Of a stretch of DNA of 64,000 bases, positions 32,779-41,892 are shown in pieces. Every line of letters starts with the position of its first letter. Positions within the stretch are counted from its first letter, which is position 1. The stretch is from NCBI GenBank assembly GCA_959018755.1, contig CAUEMA010000004.1, positions 62,001 to 126,000 of the forward strand. Direction: 5' to 3'. The notes beneath the pieces are model-generated. The model did no database searches and had not been told where the DNA came from. It saw only the letters and a list, made by a program, of their open reading frames with translations. A program made the translations under genes and the position numbers. The stretch is from an uncultured Collinsella sp. GTDB taxonomy: Bacteria > Actinomycetota > Coriobacteriia > Coriobacteriales > Coriobacteriaceae.

Positions 32779-32958
32779 ATGTTTGATGACGATGACCTGT
32801 TCGATCTGACAGATGATCCGTTTGAGTGGGATATGCTACTCGATGACGATGAGTTGGAGCAGGACCGTAGGAAACGGCAGGACAAGAAAACTCAGAGTGA
32901 CGCTTCGAAAAAGCGAGACAAGCGCCGCCGCGGACTGTTCGGTGGGCTCTTTGGATAA
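32779..32958 (+). CDS. Small charge-polarised protein, unknown
   Basis: The 59-residue protein begins MFDDDDLFDLTDDPFEWDML and ends in a Lys/Arg-rich run plus GLFGGLFG, so the first half is strongly acidic and the second strongly basic. TGGAGG precedes the ATG at 32779. No family was recognised. It follows the HIRAN gene closely and may act with it, but nothing in the sequence proves that. Confidence 0.55.
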   Translation: MFDDDDLFDLTDDPFEWDMLLDDDELEQDRRKRQDKKTQSDASKKRDKRRRGLFGGLFG

Positions 32959-33024
32959 CCGCCGCATCGCTACGTCTGTATACTTAGCACGAGTTGAACA
33001 CGTTGCGAAATGAGGACATAGACG

Positions 33025-33570
33025 ATGATGTGGTTTACCGCCGACCTGCACCTGGGCGATACGAATATCTTGCACGATATGGATCGGCCGTTTGATTCGG
33101 TCGAGGAGATGAACCGCAAGGTCATCGATGCCGTCAATGAGTGCGTGGCGGCGGACGACCGTCTCTATATTCTGGGTGACTTTACTTATCGTTTGCCCCT
33201 GGCGGAGGCGGTGCGCCTGCGCGAACGCATCGAATGCCAGAACGTAACGCTCATCCGTGGTAACCATGACGGCGACTGGGAAGATCCCGACACCCCGCAG
33301 ATTTGGGAAGACGTGCGCGATTACCTGGAGATTGCTCCCGGCTATGCCAAGGGCCATCGTCTGGTGATGAGCCATTACCCCATGCTCAGCTGGAATGGTA
33401 AGGCGCGTGGCGCCATCATGCTACACGGGCATATCCACAGCAGAGGAGACCGCACCAACGTGCGCAACCGCGACCGCGAACGCCCCATTTACCGCTACGA
33501 TGTGGGCCTCGACGCCAATGACTACAAGCCCGTAAGCCGCGATCAAATCCTTGGCTTTTTTGGACTGTAA
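33025..33570 (+). CDS. Calcineurin-like metallophosphoesterase
   Basis: A 181-residue phosphoesterase with all metal motifs: TADLHLGD at 5-12, LGDFTYR near 51, RGNHDGDW near 76, MSHYPML near 113 and LHGHIHSRG near 132. The small size and DLHLGDTNI opening match the phage- and plasmid-type subgroup, which act on phosphodiesters or phosphoproteins of unknown identity. ATG ATG at the start, behind GAGGA. Its 3' end is followed by the small stem at 33595. Confidence 0.88.
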   Translation: MMWFTADLHLGDTNILHDMDRPFDSVEEMNRKVIDAVNECVAADDRLYILGDFTYRLPLAEAVRLRERIECQNVTLIRGNHDGDWEDPDTPQIWEDVRDYLEIAPGYAKGHRLVMSHYPMLSWNGKARGAIMLHGHIHSRGDRTNVRNRDRERPIYRYDVGLDANDYKPVSRDQILGFFGL

Positions 33571-33594
33571 TTAGAAGTGCAGGTAGAATGAACG

Positions 33595-33624
33595 CGCCGT
33601 GTGGATGGTCTACACGGCGTGTGT
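33595..33624 (+). terminator. Weak terminator before the antiterminator gene
   Basis: CGCCGTGT pairs with ACACGGCG around a 9-base loop and is followed by TGTGTTT. Confidence 0.45.
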
Positions 33625-33643
33625 TTGCAGGAACGGTGATTCC

Positions 33644-34480
33644 ATGAGGGCTATCCAGCGCATTAACCACAACGCTGCCATCTGCGAAGATGGTGCGGGG
33701 CGCCAGCTTATCGCGTTGGGTCGTGGTATCGGTTTTGGCGACATGCCGCACGAGGTCGATCTTGACGTTATTACGCGTACCTTTTACGGCATCGATCCAA
33801 AGTATCTGGCGTTCATCGACGAGGTCGACCCCGAGGTGCTTGAGTTTTCTGCTCAGCTGGCAGATATTGCGACCGGACAGCTTTCGTACGAATTGAGTCC
33901 TAATCTGCCCATTACGCTGGCAGACCATATCCAGTTTGCTATTAAGCGCGCCCGCGAACATATGGTGGTGTCGTTGCCGCTCAAGCGCGATCTGGAGCAG
34001 CTGCATCCCATTGAATACCGCTTGGGCGAGCTGGCTGTTCGTGGCATTAAGAAAACTTTTGCCGTTCGCATGCCCCAGAGTGAGGCCGCGGGTATCGCCA
34101 TGTCGATTATCAATGCGGCGATTAAGCCGAGCGAGCGGCGCGTGCTTGCAGAACAGCACGAGGAGCATCTCCTCGATATGACGGTTGCGATTATTCAAGA
34201 AGAGTTGGGCGTGACGGTCGATCGCTCGTCGTTTGCCTTTACTCGCTTTGCCACCCATGTGCGCTATCTGCTCGATCGCGTGGCAAAGAAAGAGCCGATT
34301 GACACCGAGAATTCCGGTCTTTACGACGTGCTCGTGGAGCAATATCCTGCGGCATCGCGCTGCGCTCATCGTATCGACGCTCTGATTCAAGAGGCCTTTG
34401 GCGAGCCATTGGCCCAAGAAGAGCTCGTCTATCTGATCATGCATGTGAATCGCGTGGCTCCTGCAAGCTTGAATAAATAG
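33644..34480 (+). CDS. BglG/LicT-family transcriptional antiterminator
   Basis: A 278-residue RNA-binding regulator: a CAT domain at residues 1-56 (IQRINHNAAICEDGAGRQLI, GRGIGFG), then two PTS regulation domains (PRD1 about 65-165, PRD2 about 170-278) with phosphorylatable histidines such as LADHIQFAI, LHPIEYRLGE, EEHLLDMTV and LIMHVNRV. When the sugar is present it binds a RAT hairpin and prevents termination. A RAT/terminator pair lies in the gap before the next gene, a PTS transporter, so its target is clear. Confidence 0.93.
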   Translation: MRAIQRINHNAAICEDGAGRQLIALGRGIGFGDMPHEVDLDVITRTFYGIDPKYLAFIDEVDPEVLEFSAQLADIATGQLSYELSPNLPITLADHIQFAIKRAREHMVVSLPLKRDLEQLHPIEYRLGELAVRGIKKTFAVRMPQSEAAGIAMSIINAAIKPSERRVLAEQHEEHLLDMTVAIIQEELGVTVDRSSFAFTRFATHVRYLLDRVAKKEPIDTENSGLYDVLVEQYPAASRCAHRIDALIQEAFGEPLAQEELVYLIMHVNRVAPASLNK

Positions 34481-34575
34481 GGTCTCTGGCGTTTTATTTC
34501 CGTCGTAGTGACCGTTCGCGGACTGTTTGCTACCGTTCGTCGGCAATCTGAGTCACGGAGAACGCATCTGCCGCA

Positions 34576-34581
34576 TATACT
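34576..34581 (+). promoter_or_regulatory. Putative -10 element of the PTS operon
   Basis: TATACT lies a few bases upstream of the RAT sequence, which places the RAT at the start of the transcript as in bgl-type operons. Confidence 0.4.
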
Positions 34582-34592
34582 CGCCGTGTGTT

Positions 34593-34629
34593 GGGTGTTA
34601 CTCACGGCGCAGCTCCGAGAGGCACTACC
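34593..34629 (+). promoter_or_regulatory. Ribonucleic antiterminator (RAT) target
   Basis: GGGTGTTACTCACGGC and a matching AGGCACTACC half form a short imperfect stem of the kind bound by LicT/BglG CAT domains. It is directly upstream of the terminator at 34641. Confidence 0.6.
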
Positions 34630-34640
34630 GATTCTGTCGA

Positions 34641-34682
34641 GGCCCCCATTGGGTCTCTGTCGGTTGTGCGCGGGGCTTTTTT
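34641..34682 (+). terminator. Regulated terminator in the PTS leader
   Basis: GCCCC and GGGGC flank a loop and are followed by TTTTTT. It lies 140 bases before the PTS gene and just after the RAT, so antiterminator binding should prevent it. Confidence 0.65.
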
Positions 34683-34821
34683 CATGTCGATCCACCCGGG
34701 AATCACATGTAATCAAATCTCTTGCCAACGGGCATCGCGTGCTGCGCAGGCGCGAGCAGAATCGTGCGTCTTGGCGCTGTGAAACCCCACGGGCTTTTAG
34801 TTGGAAGAGAAGGGATTCGAC

Positions 34822-36270
34822 ATGGCTGTCGATAACAAGAAGATTGCCGAGGACGTGCTTGCTGCCATCGGCGGCGCCTCCAATGTAACGAACGCGGCGC
34901 ACTGCATGACCCGTCTGCGTCTGAACCTTAAGGATCAGTCCATCCCCAATGACGATGAAGTTAAGAAGATCAAGGGCGTACTGGGTGCCCAGTGGTCTGG
35001 CGGCCAATATCAGGTCATCATCGGTCAGAACGTACCGAAGGTCTACGACGCCGCCATTGCGCTGGGAGTTAAGGGCGAAGGCTCCATTGACGAGAACCTC
35101 GATGGCGGCGCCAAGGAGCCGCTGACGCTCAAGACTGCGGGCAGTAAGACCCTCAACTACCTGTCCAAAACCATGGTCATGACGATCCCCATTATCATGG
35201 GTGCTGCCATGTTCCGTACTATCGCCGTGGTTTGCGGTGACGGCATGCTCGGCATTTGGTCTGCCGATTCCGACATCTACAACTTCTTCTACAACTGGAT
35301 TTACAACGCCGGTTATTACTTCCTTCCCGTTTATTTGGGTTGGGCTGCTGCGAAGCAGCTTGGCTGCAGCCAGCCGCTCGGCATGATGCTCGGCGGTGTG
35401 CTCATTGCTCCTGAGTTCATGACGATGGTCAACGCTGCAGCGGATTCGGGCGTAACGACCACCATGGTCTACGGCGTGCTGCCGGCCCAGCTGAACAACT
35501 ATTCCTCCACGGTGCTCCCCATGGTTCTGTCCATGCCGGTACTCATGGTCGTCGAGAAGTTCATGAAGAAGATCATTCCCGACATGCTCTCTACGGTGTT
35601 TGTGCCCGTGTGCACCCTGGCCGTCATGGTTCCCGTGTCGCTGTGCGCTCTGGCTCCGATTGGTTCCATCTTGGGCAGCGTAGTCGGCAATTTTATGTTT
35701 GGCCTTGGCAACGCCGGCGGCATCGTAACCGTTGCTTCCCTGGTGGCTATCGCCGCTCTTTGGGAGTTCCTGGTTATGACCGGTATGCACCAGGTCCTGC
35801 TTACCCTTGGCATTGTGCAGGTGCTCACGCTGGGATCTGACTCCTGCGTTATGGTTGCGGCCGGTATCGCTCAGTTCGCTACGTGGGGCATGGCCTTCGG
35901 TGCCTTCCTGCGCCTTAAGGAGACCGACGAAAAGGGCGCCATGCTTGGTTTCTCGCTCTCCGGCATTGTCGGTGGCGTGACGGAGCCCGCACTGTATGGC
36001 TGCGGCTTTAAGTACACCCGCTGTCTGGGTGCCATGGTTGCCGGCGGTGCTATCGGTGGCCTGATCGCAGCTCTTACTAATGTGACGCTGTATGTTCTGG
36101 GAGCGTCCAATATTCTGTGCGTCACCGGTTTTCTTGCCGGCGGAACCGCTAATCTCGTCTGGGGATGCGTTGCATGTGGCGCCGCATTTGTTGCGGCCGC
36201 TGCCATCGCCTACCTCTTTGGCTTTACCAAGGAGCAGCTCGAGGAAGATGCTGCTGCCGCTAAGGCTTAA
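34822..36270 (+). CDS. PTS transporter EIIBC, beta-glucoside family
   Basis: A 482-residue sugar permease. The EIIB domain occupies residues 1-80 with the phosphorylated cysteine in AAHCMTRLRL (Cys28). The EIIC membrane domain follows (KTMVMTIPIIMGAAMFRTIA, QPLGMMLGGVLIAPEF, GIVGGVTEPALYG). It ends without a EIIA domain, so EIIA must come from another gene. The start follows AGAAGGGA. The antiterminator upstream and the ChbG-type deacetylase downstream suggest an aryl-beta-glucoside or N-acetylated disaccharide as substrate; this is context inference. Confidence 0.87.
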   Translation: MAVDNKKIAEDVLAAIGGASNVTNAAHCMTRLRLNLKDQSIPNDDEVKKIKGVLGAQWSGGQYQVIIGQNVPKVYDAAIALGVKGEGSIDENLDGGAKEPLTLKTAGSKTLNYLSKTMVMTIPIIMGAAMFRTIAVVCGDGMLGIWSADSDIYNFFYNWIYNAGYYFLPVYLGWAAAKQLGCSQPLGMMLGGVLIAPEFMTMVNAAADSGVTTTMVYGVLPAQLNNYSSTVLPMVLSMPVLMVVEKFMKKIIPDMLSTVFVPVCTLAVMVPVSLCALAPIGSILGSVVGNFMFGLGNAGGIVTVASLVAIAALWEFLVMTGMHQVLLTLGIVQVLTLGSDSCVMVAAGIAQFATWGMAFGAFLRLKETDEKGAMLGFSLSGIVGGVTEPALYGCGFKYTRCLGAMVAGGAIGGLIAALTNVTLYVLGASNILCVTGFLAGGTANLVWGCVACGAAFVAAAAIAYLFGFTKEQLEEDAAAAKA

Positions 36271-36299
36271 GACATCTGTTTAGGTAGGATAATTACTTA

Positions 36300-36330
36300 G
36301 GGTACTTGGTTACGCTCCAAGTGCCCTTTC
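36300..36330 (+). terminator. Terminator after the PTS gene
   Basis: GGGTACTTGG pairs with CCAAGTGCCC (one G-U) around a 7-base loop and is followed by TTTC. It is weak enough to allow read-through into the deacetylase gene. Confidence 0.6.
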
Positions 36331-36348
36331 CCATAGATTGGAGTCGTT

Positions 36349-37113
36349 ATGAAGCAACTGCTTATTCGTGCCGATGATATCGGGTATTCGTATGCCGTTG
36401 ACTTAGGGATTGCTCGCAGCGTCAACGAGGGCTTGGCGCGCTCGGCGGGCCTTATGCCAAATATGTCCGAGGCCGAACGTGGCTGGTCGCTCGTGGTGGA
36501 TGCCGGCATTGCGGTGGGCCAGCATACCAACGTGTGCCTGGGTAAGCCGTGTGCCGACCCGGCGCTCATTCCGAGCATGCTCAACGAGAACGGCGAGTTC
36601 CATAGCAGCCGTACCTTCCGCGAGCACTTTAAGCGTGGCGAGGAACTGATTGACTTCGACGAGGCCTGCATCGAGATCCGTGCGCAGCACGACCGCTTTG
36701 TCGAGATTGTGGGCCGTGAGCCCGATTACTTCGAGGCCCATGCCGTCATGAGCAAAAACCTTAACCGAGCGATCTCGGCGGTTGCCCAGGAGCTGGGCCT
36801 TAAGGAGCAAAAGGCAAGCTTCGACCCCACGGCGGTGGTGCATTGCGGAGATACCGACCTGCGCATGGTGATGCGCTCGATGGAACCGGGCTACGAGCCT
36901 AAAGAAGCAATCATGCAGACGGTTCGCGAGATGTCCGACGGCGAGACGGTCGTCTTTGTGTGTCACCCGGGCTATCTCGATCGCTTTATCCTCGAGAACA
37001 GCTCGCTTACGACTGATCGTACCAAGGAGGTCGATGCGCTGATCGATCCTGAGCTGCGCGCTTGGCTCGAGTCTCAACCCGATCTTCGCTTGATCGACTA
37101 TCGCGACCTGTAA
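36349..37113 (+). CDS. ChbG/YdjC-family carbohydrate deacetylase
   Basis: This 254-residue metal-dependent deacetylase has the family opening LLIRADDIGYS (Asp9/Asp10 metal and base residues), QHTNVCLGKPC with a metal histidine near residue 61, and DYFEAHAVMSKN near 125. ChbG removes an acetyl group from chitobiose phosphate in chitin disaccharide use. The gene follows a PTS EIIBC with only a weak terminator between, so it may process the sugar phosphate that the PTS delivers. The start follows TTGGAG. Confidence 0.82.
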   Translation: MKQLLIRADDIGYSYAVDLGIARSVNEGLARSAGLMPNMSEAERGWSLVVDAGIAVGQHTNVCLGKPCADPALIPSMLNENGEFHSSRTFREHFKRGEELIDFDEACIEIRAQHDRFVEIVGREPDYFEAHAVMSKNLNRAISAVAQELGLKEQKASFDPTAVVHCGDTDLRMVMRSMEPGYEPKEAIMQTVREMSDGETVVFVCHPGYLDRFILENSSLTTDRTKEVDALIDPELRAWLESQPDLRLIDYRDL

Positions 37114-37158
37114 GGACCCAAGCCAACACAAGGGGAACAGGCACCTTTGTGGTGGTTC

Positions 37159-37194
37159 TGGCGCCGTTGCCATTATGGCGGCGGCGCCTTTTTT
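37159..37194 (+). terminator. Strong intrinsic terminator
   Basis: GGCGCCGTTGCC pairs with GGCGGCGGCGCC and is followed by TTTTTT. Confidence 0.85.
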
Positions 37195-37252
37195 GTCCGT
37201 GCGGCGCGGTAGAGTGTAGGCGGTTGAAATTTGCGTCCATCGAGGAGCTGCT

Positions 37253-39010
37253 ATGAATGAGATCAAGTGCCCGCACTGTGGCGAAGTTTTTAAAGTTGAC
37301 GCGTCCGGCTATGCGGATATCGTCAAGCAAGTGCGCAATGCCGAGTTTTCGCGCGACCTTGATGAGCGCGTGAAGGCGGTCCAGCGTGAGGGGGAGCAGG
37401 CGTTGGAGCTTGAGCGCTCTCGTTCGACGGCCGCCCTGCAGGAGGTGGAGTCTCAGCGTAGCGCTCAACTTGCCGAGCAGAAAAACGCCGCGGCTCAGGA
37501 GCTGGCACAAGAGGTTGCCAAGCGTGATGCCGAGCTTGCCGAATTGCGTGCCAAGCTCGAGGGCGCTGCCGCAGAGCGCGAGAGTGCAAGCCAGCGCGCG
37601 GCGGTTGAGGCCCGTGCCGACGCTCAGAAGGAGAACGCCGAGCTCCAGCGCGAAATCGACAACTTGCGTGCGCAGCTGGGGCGCAAGGATGACGAAGCCA
37701 AGCTTGCCGAGTCGGCGGCGCGCAATGCTGCTCAAAACGATGTAGCTGCACGAGATGCCCAGATTGCCGAGCTGCAGGCCAAGCTTGCTGCGGCGGACAA
37801 GGCCCAGGAGATGGCGCTTGCCGCTGCCGTGGCCGAGTCGCAGCGTGAGCTCGATGCCGCTCGCAGCGAGGCCGAGCGCGCACTTGCTGACTACCGCGCG
37901 ACGGTACAGGAGAAGCTTTCCGCCGCAAAGGCTCAGTCCGAGCAAGAGGCCGAGGGGCTGCGCGCCCAGCTGCGCGAGCAGGAACTGATGGCAAAAATGA
38001 ACCTGTCAGAGGCGGTCGCCGCGGCGGAGCGAGAGCGCGATGAGGCGCGTGCCAAACTGACGAGCGAGCTGGCGGTGCGCGATTCTCGCGAGGAGCAAGC
38101 CAAGGCGGCACACGAGCTCGAGCTTGCGCAGGCCAAGCGTGCGAGCGATGACCTGATTCGCTACAAGGATGAAGAGATTGAGCGCCTTAAGGACATGAAG
38201 GTTCGCCTGTCCACCAAGATGGTGGGCGAGTCGCTCGAGCAGCACTGCGAGACCGAGTTTAACCGTCTGCGCATGACGGCGTTTCCCAATGCGTACTTCG
38301 AGAAAGATAACGATGCATCTGAGGGCACCAAGGGCGACTTTATCTTCCGCGAGTGCGACGCGAGCGGCAACGAGGTCATTTCGATTATGTTCGAAATGAA
38401 AAACGAGAACGACGAGACCGCGACCAAGCATAAAAACGAGGACTTCTTTAAGAAACTCGATCACGATCGTCGCCAGAAAGGCTGTGAGTACGCGGTGCTC
38501 TGCACGCTGCTCGAGCCCGAGAGCGAGCTTTACAACGCGGGAATCGTGGACGTGAGCTATCGCTACGAGAAGATGTATGTGATCCGCCCGCAGTTCTTCA
38601 TTCCCATGATTACGCTGCTGCGCAACGCCGCCATGGGTTCGCTTCGCTATAAGCAGGAACTGGCGGAGTACAAGCAGCAGAATATCGATGTCACGAACTT
38701 CGAAGCCAAGATGGAGAAGTTCAAGAACGATTTCGGCCGCAACTACGAGATCGCGAGCCGCAAGTTCCAAACGGCAATCGATGAGATCGACAAGACGATT
38801 AGCCATCTGCAGAAAACCAAGGAGGCGTTGCTGTCCTCCGAGAACAATCTGCGCCTAGCCAACAAGAAGGCCGACGATCTTACCATTCGAAAGCTCACGT
38901 GGGGCAACAAGACCATGAAGGCTGCCTTTGACGAGGCACGTGAGGCTGCGCCGGAGACAGGTGATGAACCAGCCGAGGCGGATTCGTATGAGGTCGAGGA
39001 TGCCGAGTAA
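37253..39010 (+). CDS. DUF2130 protein with zinc knuckle and coiled coil
   Basis: Residues 1-20 carry a half zinc ribbon (IKCPHCGEVF). Residues about 25-310 are a long Ala/Glu/Gln/Arg coiled coil. From about 320 comes the DUF2130 domain: MVGESLEQHCETEFNRLR, then GTKGDFIFRE and SIMFEMKNEN, whose D-(x)n-E-x-K spacing matches a PD-(D/E)XK nuclease core. A second coil follows at about 490-550. The layout recalls RmuC and SbcC-like DNA maintenance proteins, but its function is unproven. At 585 residues it is full length, and the gene is monocistronic. Confidence 0.8.
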   Translation: MNEIKCPHCGEVFKVDASGYADIVKQVRNAEFSRDLDERVKAVQREGEQALELERSRSTAALQEVESQRSAQLAEQKNAAAQELAQEVAKRDAELAELRAKLEGAAAERESASQRAAVEARADAQKENAELQREIDNLRAQLGRKDDEAKLAESAARNAAQNDVAARDAQIAELQAKLAAADKAQEMALAAAVAESQRELDAARSEAERALADYRATVQEKLSAAKAQSEQEAEGLRAQLREQELMAKMNLSEAVAAAERERDEARAKLTSELAVRDSREEQAKAAHELELAQAKRASDDLIRYKDEEIERLKDMKVRLSTKMVGESLEQHCETEFNRLRMTAFPNAYFEKDNDASEGTKGDFIFRECDASGNEVISIMFEMKNENDETATKHKNEDFFKKLDHDRRQKGCEYAVLCTLLEPESELYNAGIVDVSYRYEKMYVIRPQFFIPMITLLRNAAMGSLRYKQELAEYKQQNIDVTNFEAKMEKFKNDFGRNYEIASRKFQTAIDEIDKTISHLQKTKEALLSSENNLRLANKKADDLTIRKLTWGNKTMKAAFDEAREAAPETGDEPAEADSYEVEDAE

Positions 39011-39026
39011 GACATAGCGTATAGTG

Positions 39027-39071
39027 CAAAAGCGGGGCCGCTGGCGATATTGCCAACGGCCCCGCTTCGTT
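39027..39071. terminator. Bidirectional terminator between convergent genes
   Basis: AAGCGGGGCCG and CGGCCCCGCTT pair, with TGGC/GCCA inside, between the DUF2130 and helicase genes. Confidence 0.85.
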
Positions 39072-39089
39072 TCGTTCCAGTATGTTCGG

Positions 39090-41771
39090 CTAGTCCTCGA
39101 GCAGATCCTCGATAAAGCCGACGCGGTAGTTTTTGAAGATGACCTCGCCGCCATCCTGCGTGGCATCCAGGTCGACATCGCCCATGATGCCAAAGTCGTG
39201 GTCGCCATCCTCGTCGGCAAAAATCTGGTGCACGTGCCACACGTGATCGGTCTTCTCGTCGCTCTCATCGATGGAAAACATCGCGGCGCTGCGGGCATCT
39301 CCGTCGGTGAGGATTTCCTCGTGCTGCTCGTGGTAAGCGTCAAGTGCTTTTTGCCAGCGGATCTCGCTCATGCCCCAGTCGTCGTCGAGCTCGCCCAGGT
39401 CGCGAACGTGCTCGCGAGCGGCAAGGGTCACGCGGCGGAAGAGCGCATTGCGCACCAACAGCGTGCAGCCGCGGCGGTCCGCCACGACCTCGTCGATGCC
39501 CTGCGGCGGCGCGGCGTCGAGGGCTGCCGGGTTGCCGGCGTTTTCCCACTCGTCCACCAGGCTCGAGTCCACCGAGCGCACCACAAATCCCAGCCACGAG
39601 ATAATGTCGCGCAGGCGCTCGTCGCGCTTCTCAATGGGTACGGTGCGGTCGAGCGAACGGTAAGCCTCTGCCAGGTAACGCAGTAAAATGCCCTCGGAGC
39701 GGGCGATGCCGAGCTTTTGAATGTAGCCCTTAAAATCGCTCGCGCTCTCCAGCATATCGCGCAGGACGCTCTTGGGAGAGAGCTGGTAGTCGTTTGCCCA
39801 CGGTACTTCCTGGCAGTACTTGTCAAAAGCGGCATCGAGCAAATCCTCGAGCGGCTTTTCGTACGTGACGTCCTGAATGCGCTCCAAGCGCTCCTCATAC
39901 TCGATGCCGTCGGCCTTCATCTCGGCCATAGCGCGATCGCGTGCGGCTCGCTCCTGTGCGCGCAGCACCTGTTTGGGATCCTCGAGCGTTGCCTCGACCA
40001 TTGAGATCAGGTCCATGGTATAGGTCTCGCTCTCGGGATCGAGCAGCTCCAGCGCAGCAAGCAAGAACGGCGAGAGCGGCTGATCGAGTGCGAAGTCCTC
40101 GGGCAGATCGACCGTCAGCGCATAGTCGATGTCTGGTGCGGCATCAGTCGGGGCGTCGGGCGCGGGCGGCACCTCGGTGCGAACGACGACGCCGGAATCG
40201 ATGAGCGTGGCGAAGATCTCGTCGGCGCGAACCTCGAGCTTAGCCTTTTCCTCGGGAGTCTGCAGGCTTGTCTCGATGAGGTCGTGTACGCGGGCTCGGG
40301 CATCGCCGCCCTGCTCGACCACGCTGATCACCATGGAGTGCGTGATGCGCAGGCGCGGCTTGAGCGTCTCGGGTTGCGTCTCGATCAGACGCTCGAAGGT
40401 CTGCTTGTTCCAGGTGACAAAGCCCTCGGGGGCCTTCTTCTTTTTAATCTTGCGGAGCTTCTTGGGGTCGTCGCCCGCCTTGGCCATGAGCTTGGCATTC
40501 TCGATCTCGTGCTCCGGGGCCTCGGCGATGACCATACCCTCGGTGTCAAAGCCCGAGCGACCGGCGCGACCAGCGATCTGATGGAACTCACGGGCGCGCA
40601 GGCGACGCATCTTGTAGCCGTCGAACTTGGTGAGCGCGGTGAGGACCACGGTGTGGATGGGCACGTTGATGCCGACGCCGAGTGTGTCGGTGCCGCAAAT
40701 GACGGGCAGTAGGCCCTGCTGTGCCAGGCGCTCGACCAGTAGACGATAGCGCGGCAACATGCCAGCATGGTGCACGCCGACGCCGCAGCCGAGCAGGCGC
40801 TTGAGAATCTTGCCGAAGGCGGTGGAGAAACTCGTGCCTTTGGCAGCTTCCTTAATGGCCTCGCGCTGCTCTTTGCTAGCGATGCCAAAGTTGGCAAGCG
40901 ACTGTGCCGTGGCAAGCGCGGCGTCCTGACTAAAGTGCACGATGTAGAGTGGGGCCTCTCCGCGTCGCATGGCGAGCTCGACGGTGCCCTCGAGCGAGGT
41001 CGTCACGTAGTCATAGCTCAGGGGCACGGGGCGCGGGGCGTCGACAACCAGGTCGCAAGCAGCGCCGGTGTGCTCTTCGAGAGAGGCGGCGATTGCAGTG
41101 ACATCGCCGAGCGTAGCGCTCATGAGCATAAACTGCGTGTGAGGCAGGGTGAGCAGCGGCACCTGCCAAGCCCAACCGCGATCGGGGTCGGCAAAGTAGT
41201 GGAACTCGTCCATGGCGACGCAGCCAACATCGGCATCTTCGCCCTCGCGCAGTGCGTCGTTGGCAAGGATCTCTGCCGTGCAGCAGATGACGGGCGCCTT
41301 GGTGTTGATATGCGTATCGCCGGTGATCATGCCGACGTTATCGCGGCCGAGCACCTGCACAAGGTCGAAAAACTTCTCGCTGACCAGAGCCTTGATGGGG
41401 GCCGTGTAATAACAGCGCTTACCCTGCGCCATACCCATAAAGAGCATGCCCAGCGCGACGAGCGATTTACCCGATCCGGTCGGTGTGCCTAAAATGACGT
41501 GATCGCCGGCTGCCAAGTCCATGAGGGCTTCTTCTTGGTGGTCCCACAGCTCAATGCCGCGGTCGCTCGTCCATTCGAAGAAACGTTCGAAGGCCTGATC
41601 AGGCGTGAGCCATGGTTCGGGCTCACTGCCATCCTCGGGCTCCCACCAGGTGGGGGAGAGCGCACCGAGCGAGCCAAACTCGGCTTCGGTTCCCGTGCCG
41701 CCCGAGAATGAGCTGGCAGCCCCGGCGCCGGAGACGGTGCTGGCGGTGGTATCTGTCGTGGTCTGTGCCAT
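39090..41771 (-). CDS. Ski2/Mtr4-like DEAD-box helicase with DUF3516 C terminus
   Basis: An 893-residue superfamily II helicase. A Ser/Thr/Gly-rich tail of about 60 residues comes first. The helicase motifs follow: GTPTGSGKS (Walker A), TAPIKALVSEKF (Ia), AMDEFHYF (II), LMSATLGD (III), GVHHAGMLPRYR (IV), GTDTLGVGINVP (V) and HQIAGRAGRSGFD (VI). The remaining 450 residues fit DUF3516, the actinobacterial Ski2-like tail. The family unwinds RNA; bacterial members are linked to RNA turnover. The start at 41771 is the last Met before the conserved part, with a weak GAGAAAG site. Element E3 lies 120 bases upstream. Confidence 0.88.
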   Translation of the reverse strand: MAQTTTDTTASTVSGAGAASSFSGGTGTEAEFGSLGALSPTWWEPEDGSEPEPWLTPDQAFERFFEWTSDRGIELWDHQEEALMDLAAGDHVILGTPTGSGKSLVALGMLFMGMAQGKRCYYTAPIKALVSEKFFDLVQVLGRDNVGMITGDTHINTKAPVICCTAEILANDALREGEDADVGCVAMDEFHYFADPDRGWAWQVPLLTLPHTQFMLMSATLGDVTAIAASLEEHTGAACDLVVDAPRPVPLSYDYVTTSLEGTVELAMRRGEAPLYIVHFSQDAALATAQSLANFGIASKEQREAIKEAAKGTSFSTAFGKILKRLLGCGVGVHHAGMLPRYRLLVERLAQQGLLPVICGTDTLGVGINVPIHTVVLTALTKFDGYKMRRLRAREFHQIAGRAGRSGFDTEGMVIAEAPEHEIENAKLMAKAGDDPKKLRKIKKKKAPEGFVTWNKQTFERLIETQPETLKPRLRITHSMVISVVEQGGDARARVHDLIETSLQTPEEKAKLEVRADEIFATLIDSGVVVRTEVPPAPDAPTDAAPDIDYALTVDLPEDFALDQPLSPFLLAALELLDPESETYTMDLISMVEATLEDPKQVLRAQERAARDRAMAEMKADGIEYEERLERIQDVTYEKPLEDLLDAAFDKYCQEVPWANDYQLSPKSVLRDMLESASDFKGYIQKLGIARSEGILLRYLAEAYRSLDRTVPIEKRDERLRDIISWLGFVVRSVDSSLVDEWENAGNPAALDAAPPQGIDEVVADRRGCTLLVRNALFRRVTLAAREHVRDLGELDDDWGMSEIRWQKALDAYHEQHEEILTDGDARSAAMFSIDESDEKTDHVWHVHQIFADEDGDHDFGIMGDVDLDATQDGGEVIFKNYRVGFIEDLLED

Positions 41772-41892
41772 GTGTTTGCTTTCTCTCGCGATTGTCCGCC
41801 AACTATTATGGCGTAGCGTCGCATCGATGCGTTCGCAGGCAAGAAAATGCAGGAAATGGGCGTTCTGCCCAGCCGTTTGGTGCAGTTGCCAG

